From NCBI GenBank assembly GCA_006384855.1, contig VCJN01002602.1, positions 1 through 64,000 of the forward strand: 64,000 bases of DNA. The letters are read 5' to 3'. A program made the position numbers and the translations under genes. The notes below the pieces were generated by a model. It was not told the origin of the DNA. It was given only the letters and a program-made list of their open reading frames with translations, and did no database searches. Below, piece after piece: positions 34,878 through 43,800 of this stretch; the first letter of the stretch is position 1; each line of letters starts with the position of its first letter. This stretch comes from Tetraselmis striata. Its lineage: Eukaryota; Chlorophyta; Chlorodendrophyceae; Chlorodendrales; Chlorodendraceae.

Positions 34878-37800
34878 CTTACATGGAGCTCACCTGATCG
34901 GTGGCGTCGTACGCATAGCGGGGGCTCGTCGTCTACACAATCTGCGTTCCTTGCCATCCCACGCCTCCGCCTTTCCAGCTACCCTAGACAAAGTAGCAAC
35001 GTCCACGTCGCGGCACCATTTAGTTGACATGACCTGTCGACAGACTGCTCATATCCATGGGTGCTACTACTATACTCCAACAGGTTGGGCTGGGCTACCT
35101 CGGCCGCCCGGACCTCACGGCGGCGCGCTTTGTCGATCACCCGAGGCTGGGCCGACTCTTTCGCACGGGCGACATCGCCACGGCGGGACCGCGCGGCTGG
35201 GAGCTCGTCGGGCGCCGCGACAGTCAGGTGGGATCCCCCTCCCCCCCTCCCCCCTCGGAAGTTAAGCGATTTAAAGTCTTCCCGGCTTGCGCTCCACAGC
35301 GTGGTTTACATATTCTTTAGCTATTGCAACGATAAATTAATTATCTTTCTTGTTTTAAAGCCCAACAAAATCTCCGAGGTTCGCAATCCACAAACGATTA
35401 AGTCGTGGATGTGGCTGGCAACGCGCACACGCAGGTGAAAATTGCGGGCAAGAGGGTGGAGCTGAGCGAGATAGAGGAGGTTCTCCTGGCCACGGCACGA
35501 GGCGGCGCGGTCAGCCTGCTGCAGGTCGCTCCTTCATCGACCCATCCGCTCATCTCACCTGATCGCTGGCAGGCCGTTCTGGCCTTGCGTCCCGCCCGTT
35601 CATGTCTGACTGCCTTCTCGGCCGGGACCGCAGGGCGTGGCGGTGGTGCTCTCTCGACAGGCGGGCGGGCGGCCGCTGCTAGTGGCGTGGTGCGTGCCAG
35701 CCGCGGAGGAGAAGGAGGAGGAGGGGGAGGACGCGGCCCGCGGTGGCGGCGGCGGTGACTACATCGGCATTGACAGCGGCGGGACAGCGGTGGGACACAT
35801 CCTCCCCCCACGCATCTCTTTTCCCCTTCCACCCCAGCCACCTTTGTTGCATACAGGCTTATGGATGGAATGGGCCTGAAGTACTGCAAACACAATTTTG
35901 TGTCTGCTTCATAGATCTGCCAAGGCTTCAGAACAAACAGTATAAGCCCACACAGGACTCATCATTTCCCATCCCATCATACGTTTCCGCAATCCATGAA
36001 CATGGCAGTACTATATTCTGAAATGTTTTCAGATAAATATGGACTTTCCCTCCGCCAGGGGGATCAGAAACGACAAAACACCGCGAACATAAAGCGTTTT
36101 GGTTACAGTGGGACTCAATAGTCTAACAGGACGTAACTTTGGCAATTATAAAGTGTGTTTTCATAGTTTGGATATTTTTGGAAAGACAGCCAACAGGTAC
36201 ATCTTCGTAATGTTGCGAATCGATTTCAACTAATCTACTACGCTAGAATCAGTTCAGCTATATTAAGAATAAAAGAACAGAATAGCGGAATAGAATAGAA
36301 ACAGGAAAAGCCACGAAGGGTGGCAAATTCAAGGCGGCCAGGTTTAGAAATATTTGCCAGCTACGCGCTGGTACGTACATACACACAGTAGGGTCACATC
36401 AGCAGGGCCACCTGATCATCTTAAATGCAATCTCGAGCCGCAGCACACCGGAGAGGGTGACGCGAGCATCGGAGGCGGATGTTGCTCTTACGTCTACTCC
36501 GTTTTGATGCCCCGCCCCACCGGTTTGCCCATGCGGCGGAGTGGCGCCAAGCATCTCGCTGCTTCTTGGGCCGCGAATGACTGACTGAATGACTGACTGA
36601 ATGACTGGCTGGGCCGGACGGCAGGCAGGAGCTGTGCTGGAGGACTTGCTGCGGTTGCTCGCGCGCCGGCACCTGCCGCCGCACATGGTGCCCCCCCCCC
36701 CCCCCCCCCACCCCACCCTCCCAAGGAAACAAATTTCAATTTGGAACTGAAATCTCCGGAAAACGGGGGAAATAGAGTGGCATAATCCTGGAAATTATAT
36801 TTCCAATAACATGTATGATAACATATATGACCCCGCCGCACCCCCCCGGCCCGCTTCACTGATAACTGCCTGCCGCCTGCCTTGCGATCAGGTGCCGGCC
36901 CGCTGCGTGTTTGTGTCGGAGCTGCCCACGACGCCCAACGGCAAGGTAGCTGCCCTGCGCACCGAGCTGGTCTTGAGTACTGCCAGGCAACCCCGCCTGA
37001 TGCACGCAGTCTCGATCCTTTTCTGTTATTTGTTTGCGCACTCGCCAGTCTATTAGGATGCAACTCGGCAATTATAAATAGAATAGAATCGAATATAATA
37101 TGTGGTGATGGTTTGGATTACTTTGAATGAAAACTGACAGGGACATCTTAGTCGTTGGTATTGCGAATCAGACATACAACAAACATCTGATCGTAATACA
37201 TCTGATCGTAATACATTTGTGTTGCCCATTTATTCAGGAAAAGTATATGTGCATTGTTGTTTGATATTAGATGGCGATACAGGACTGCAGGCCAATGCAC
37301 AGCGATTCCGCGTTCCGGTAATCCGAGTATACGGTATACATAACGCAAAGGACACGTACGCACACTGGCAGTAAGGATTTCATGTAGAGTGAGTGGTTTC
37401 CGGATTATATTATGAGGACATAAAAACGCCGTGAAGTAATGAAGTAAGTGTATTAGACGTGAGGGAATACGTATTCCTCACCGCGCCTGAACAGCCTCTT
37501 ATAATGGAACTTCTTCAGCAACCCTAACTAATACATAAGGGAATAGAATAGAATAGTAGCACAATCGAGTCGAATCGAATAAAAAAATGCTAGAATGGTG
37601 GCAAAACACGGCCAGGCATCGCCGGTTCAGAGTTTTTTTGCCACCTACGCGCAATAAGTACAGTATAGGTTTATGCCGCAGACGGCGCAACACCATCACG
37701 CACCCCTAGTTGGCGCACAATATACGACACTGCTACAGGTGCCGACGAGGTTACAAGTGCACTGCGAATGATAACCTGCTGCGCCTGCCAGAGGTCTAAT

Positions 37801-40800
37801 GCAGACGAATCAGCAGCGGAACAACGGTGAATGTTCTTACCTGTTCACACACGCCCAATCTGAGGCTTTAGTTAAGGGTCCATGTGGATGTGTCGGTAAA
37901 AACCTAAAATCCTAAAACCCCCTTTAATTAAGTCTTTAACTCCAAAAATCCTTGTACTCCTCGTAGCGCCAGTCACTTGTTTCTTTGCCACTATTCGTAC
38001 CTGTACGCACCGACCCAACACTACAGGTGGCGCGGAGCGCATTGGCCGGGCGAGAGCTGCCCGCGACCGGGCCCCGGCGTAGCGGCCGATGGGCTGCGGC
38101 CGACGGCGGCGGCGCGCGCCAGGACGGCGAGGAGGGGCACGGCGGCGGCGGGCTGTGGGCGGCGCTGGCGGACACGGGCGGCTGGGGCGCGGTGGCGCGG
38201 CGCGCGTGGGAGGTGAGCCTGCTGGCCGTCTGGGCCACACTCCTAAATTGATCCGCCGCCCGCGCGCGGTCGCTTGATGCTGCGCGGTAGGGAGGGGCGT
38301 GTATACCCTACCATTAAAGTTGGGTCGCGAGTCGGCAAAGAATGAATTGTTTTGCAGCACCAAGCCGGAAGATCCGTGTAGTATTAGAGATTTATTCCGG
38401 TATATTTCCGAATAAGCAAAGTGTCTGACTCCATGGGGGCCGCGGGGGGCCCCGGGGGGGGGGGGGGGGGTATATACAATAATTGAACAACAGTTCAAAC
38501 AACTATATACCTGTACGCAAACCTTAGTGAGGGCATTACGTCCAGGTGTATGTATAACCAGTAGGATTAGATACTTCGAAAAGAATGTGCCCCGTCCGAT
38601 AATTGACATGTTATTTTGAGTAGATTACACTGAATAAAACGCTGAAGTAAGTTTGCCTTAGATGAGGACGTTCTGTCAGGGTGGGGCCGTGATGGCCTTG
38701 TCTGGCTTTTCAGAATGCAATGGTGCGTCACGTTGATGGTCGCCAACAAGGAGGACCTCTCCAGCGCTCCGCCACCCGCGCTGACGTGCGCGCTTGGGGC
38801 CGCAGGCGGAGCTGGGCTGCTCCCTGGACGCCCACGGCGGCGGCGCCGACTGGGCCGCGCTGGGGCGGCGACAGCCTCGCGGCGCTGCGCTGCTGTCAGG
38901 CGCTGGCGGCGGAGCTGCGGGCCGCGCGCGCGGCCGCGGCGGGCATGGGCGCGGGCACGCAGGCGGCTGCAGCGCCCGAGGAGGGGGGAGGTGCGGCGGG
39001 GGTGTGGGCTCCCAACCTGGGGGTCAGGCGAGGGAACGCGGAACATCGGCGTGGAGAGGTCCCAAATCGACCTCTCCGTCTCGCATTCGTAGCATCAGGC
39101 CACGACGCGCCGCCGTGAGGTGTACGCTGTCCTTGGCGATCGGGGTGAGGTTGTGCAGCTCAAAGGAGGTGGCGATTGCGCAGAGGCAGGGTTGAAGTGA
39201 CTGGGCGACGATGTGGCCCCGCTCGCCAATCCAGGCCACGTACCGAACAATTGTAGCAGCTGACGCCTCCACAGGGCTGCTCTTCTCGGAGTCGTGGCAC
39301 AATACGGCGAACAGCTTGAGCTTGTGGCAGTAGTTCTCAAAAGGTCTGTTGAGTGAGGGGGCTGGCCAGGGGGTCGGAGGCTTACATCAAGGGCCTGGGG
39401 AATTGTCCTGAGTTGTCCGACGGGTTCGTGCACACGGGCTTGGGGGGAGTACTTCCAGGGAGGAGTAACGCCAGGCTCGTCAACCACGTAAGAGCGCTTC
39501 TTGGGGCATGTGTGAGAAGTCATGGTCAGCAGCATGGGTAAACGCACCGGCCGCTTTACTCCTCCCGGTTGACGCAACGGACGGAAGGGTGAGTCGCGGT
39601 ATGGGTTTGCGGGGCTAGGTGTACGTACGAGTGGCGCCAAACAAGCCCATTGCGCTCGTTCCGGGCATCCCACGCGTAACGTACACGCGCGAAGGGCGGC
39701 CGTAGGGAACCAGTTGTCACACGGAGGGAACAAGTAACCATTGCGCGGCGGTTAGTGACAGTACGGGTGAGGGTGGTTGAACCTTCGGTTGTAGGAGTGC
39801 GGATGGTTGAGCCGCACATCACTGATGCGCCACGCCGAGGTAGGGTAAGGCATGAAGAGAGTTCGAAGAGAGGGGATCAACGCTCGCAACGGTCTGCCCT
39901 GCACGCTTCTCCACGCTGCTCAGCTGCCATGGTGCGCTGTGCGGCGGTCACCGAAACCAGACCTCGCAACACGCTGGCAGCTCCGACGTCGTGCGGCCCA
40001 CACCGTCACGCATGCTCACCTGCCTCACATCCACTCCCGCTGCCTGCCTGCCCAGCGTGCACACATATTGTAGCGGTCCCCTTGGCCGCGCTGCCGACGG
40101 TCGCCTCGAAAACTCGGCGATAGTACTAGCATGAGGTCTCCCAAAACTTGCAAGCCCTGGCGGTGCTCTGCGATGGGGTGGAAATTCTGCGCCCGTAACA
40201 CGTTCAAGACTCTCTAGTTGGCATTAGTCCGTTTAACGTCCTGCATCAACAAGGCAAGAAGGCAAGACGAAAACGGAACGCCTCACCGATATCCTCCGCG
40301 TGGTTGCGAGCTCGTGCGAGGTGGGGGGACGTTGCGATCGCCGTCCGGGACGTAGGGAAGCATCTCATCGAACGCCACAAAAAAAGCGCAGCGCTGCGAG
40401 CTCCGAAACACGACATTCAAAGTTACCACTCCTCCACGGCCGGCAAATGCCGGTCATCCTGCTTGATGAGGAAATCGTACGCAAAGTCACCCCGCCGCGG
40501 GAACAAACCGGGAATACAGCTGACCGGCCACACATCGTTAATAACCAGGCTCTAAAGCTCTGCCACCGCGAGGTATGTGTCATCGTCAGCACCTACGTCA
40601 CGGGGCCCTAGGGTGTGCTAGGGCGCGGTCCAGCCCTGGACGCGGTAGTGCACCCTACGCGGTTGCAGCAGCCTACGTGGTGCATGGTGCACCTGGTACG
40701 TCTCGCGTCTAGGGCCTCATGCGGCCCTAGCCTCAAGCGGTGACAACCCCATCTTCCCATGCACATGCCGTCCCTCATCCGAATAGACCTCCCCAGCAGC

Positions 40801-43800
40801 CGGTGCACTCCGCATGGGTCTGCTATCCCCCCCCCCCCCCACCACACACACACGTTTCCCGTTCTCATGTGTCCTCCGCACTTCCTCTGCGGTGCCCTCG
40901 GCAGTGTTTGGGGAGCTGCTGGGCCCCCTGGCGCCCGCAGAGCTGCTGCAGCGCCCCCGCCTCGCCGACTTTGCGCGCCACCTGACGCAGCACCTGGGCG
41001 CCTTCCCGGGCCATGAGGCCGCTGCCGGCAGCGGCGGCACCGCCATCGGCATCAAGGCTGTAGCGGCCCCCGGGGCCTCGCAGCCCAGCGGCGATGCCGG
41101 CCGAATCACAGCATTGCTGGAACAAGCCAGCGCTGCGGGTGAGTTTGCGCCCTCCCCCCCCCCCCCCCCCTTTCCGTCCTACCCCACTCCAAGCCAGGCA
41201 GCAACCGACAAAAGCGCTATAAAGTGGTGCAATCAATGACAACCGCTATCATACCGGAGTTCCGCACCACGATTCTTTTTGGACTGCTGTATATGTAGCA
41301 GATACTTCATAACATGCGTCAGTGTTGGTATATACCAGCCCATGTAATCCTCGGTTCCACATGTCAGACTCCTGCGGCGGCGGAAACGCAGGCGAGTTAC
41401 GGTCCATTACGGGTTTTACGGAATTATGGTCCACGATTTTCGACCCTCCACAAATTGCTGCGAGTAACTGTATTCGATCCACCAGCTGCTGCCCCGAGTG
41501 TCGATTGAACAGATCCTCGCTGCATGTCCGGGAATGTTTGTGACACTCGCTGGAGCGCAAAAACCACCGGCAACGCCGAGCTTTGGCCTCTGTGCCACTG
41601 TGTGCGATGGTGTCTCGCGTCCTCGCCGCCTTGAACCCCTCCAGATAATGCATGCAAGTATATCAACTTTGGATTAGGGCGTATTTATTAGGGGCCGAGA
41701 TGGTGCCACTGATTTCCAGGTCATCGGGACGTTGGGTGTGGGCGCGGGGGCCGCTACTGTTCCAATTTGGGAGGCTTGGCCGCGGGGGGCACAGTCTTTA
41801 GGGTTTTAGGGTTTCTCCCATGGCGGGAGTGTCGCCTCCCCCCTCAGCTGACGGGGGGGCTGCCTGGTGGCGCAGGCGCCGCCAGCGTGGTGGCCTTCCT
41901 GGTTGGCGAGGAGGGCGCCGACCCGGACGGCGAGCCACTTGAAGGGGTCGCAGCCACCCCAGCGTGTGTCCCCCCCCGCCCCCCCCCCCCCCACCCACGC
42001 ATCCACCTTCCCCTACTATAGCCACACACACACACACACACACCAAGACCAAGCCACAACCCCCTGCCGGGTGCTCATGCGCTGTGTTGCGGGGAACACC
42101 CTCCCTATCCCTAGCCCTATTCCATGGCTCCATGAGTTCAGTTTGCTGCGAACCACAGCCCACTGCCCGCCCCCCTGCCTCCATCCACCTTGTTGTCCTA
42201 TCTCACCGCAGGGAGGCGGCCGCGGCGCGGCGGCAGCGGCACAGCCCGCTGCACATCGCGGCTGCGTCGCAGCAAGCGGGCGCGCTGCGTGCGCTGCTGG
42301 CCGCCGGGGCGTCCGCGGGCATGGCCAACCGCGCGGGCGTGCAGCCGCTGCATGTGGCAGCAAGGCAGGGCCCGCCCGGTGAGGGAACCCCCCCCCCCCC
42401 CCCCCCCCCCCCGCCCGCCCCCTCTGACAGAGAATTAGACAGATCGACATCAGACCGCCCTACGGGTGCCGGCGCAGTTGAGAACGTTGCGGCTTGAAGT
42501 AAGACGTAACGTATCGTAACCCTCAGAGTTGTCAGTACTTTTGGGGCTCGGGCAATTATTCCCGCTACCTAACTAGGCCAACTCAAGTCAGCACATCTTA
42601 GAAACGTGAGGAGACCTACAGCATGCGGATGGCATGTTGCAACCTCACTACCGCTAGCCAGGCCGTAATGCTCCATGAAGATTATCCTTTATATACGTTT
42701 GGGGCACTCATGCAAGAAAATAATGAGATTTAAGGCGAGTGGCTGATACAGTGTCACAAGCGGTAACCATTGGCGCCGCTTAACACCACCGAGAGCGCCA
42801 CAAAGACCAGCGTACTATTCGTGCTATTCATAATAACAACCTGCTAGAGCGGTCAGAGGTTGAATGTAGACGACACTATCGCGGAGCTACAGGGAATGTT
42901 CTTATCGGTTGCACGCGAGCCCGATCAACCAATTTGAGGGTTACGTTAAGGGCTCTTAATAGGTGCGCCGGCACTCATACACGAGGAACCCGTAGATGCG
43001 GGGACTGCTGCTGGCCGTCACACCCGTTGTTTGTGTTAAGAGCAAGTCCGGAACTCTTTGTGTATCCCGCCTCATTGAGCGGAACACCCTGCCATGCCGC
43101 CTGCTCACTGGCAATGTCTGGATGTCTCATGTCCGGGGTGCGGCCAGCAATTATAAACACATGAATGTGATACTCGTGTCTATGCATTCACACAGTACTT
43201 AGGTTATGAATCAGACATTGGCTCAAGGCAAGGCTCGCAGTCTTTTCTGTCTCCACCATTTCAACAAGTGAATACCAACCTTTCTGATTTGGAATTGCAA
43301 ACACAAGTGGAGCACCCATCCCTCCATGCTTGACGAACGGAAGGCCACGGATCTGACTCCCCCCCCCCCCCCCCCCCCCCCCCACATCCCCCCGCCTCCC
43401 GCCTCCTGGCTTCTCTGTCACGGCAGAGGCGATCACGGCGCTGCTGGAGGCGGGAGCGTCGCTATCGGCCCGCGACACCGCGCAGCAGACGGTGCTGCAC
43501 CACGCAGCGCGCGCCAATGCGCCCCGCAAGGCACGCCACCCCGCCCGCGCCGCTGAATGTCATGACCATGTTATTTTTTATACATATGAATAGATAAAAA
43601 CTTGAATATTGTATATCGACATCAGTACATCCTATATATATATATATCGCCCCATGCTGCTGTGGCTGGGCGCGCGCTCTCTGCCGCTGCTGAGGGGATT
43701 TCGGGCCGGCTGTTCACAGGTGTGGGCGCTGCTGCTGGAGCGATGGCTGGGCGGCGGCGGCGGTGGCAAGAAGGGCGGTGGCGGCGGAGCGGGCAAGGGG

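Larger units (their letters stand above)
28602..36945 (+). other. Adenylation domain exons
   Basis: Motifs in order: WSYAELWAAAQAGAKVLRG (28623), GVMLADGPGLPLLELATLCAG and VVVPLD (A1-A2), HIFFTSGSTGRPK ending at 29661 (A3, nucleotide loop), SSHTFDPSLGDLVSAW (A4), GATHLTTTPSLFSTL and LQVVALGGEHIP (A5 region), NTYGVTE at 33587-33607, SLGRPLAGG and GERGELWLGG, GYLGRPDLTAARF and RLFRTGD (A7), GRRDSQ-VKIAGKRVELSEIEEVL (A8 hinge), and PTTPNGKVARSAL (A10 Lys, split by the intron after 36945). All catalytic motifs are present, so the domain could be active if the frame is repaired in the true transcript. Confidence 0.82.

Noticed and set aside
34709-34957. Ser-Leu-rich minus-strand ORF and Arg-Glu-rich plus-strand ORF
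   Set aside because: Both are readings of the (GA)n microsatellite within an intron.
28602-36945. Bacterial NRPS contamination or horizontal insert
   Set aside because: The domain is split by many GT-AG introns with the same poly-C features as neighbouring algal genes, so it is a resident nuclear gene.
38806-38990. Programmed frameshift at the carrier GGGG run
   Set aside because: No slippery heptamer plus downstream structure was apparent, and a second similar insertion exists in the gene; error or mutation is simpler.
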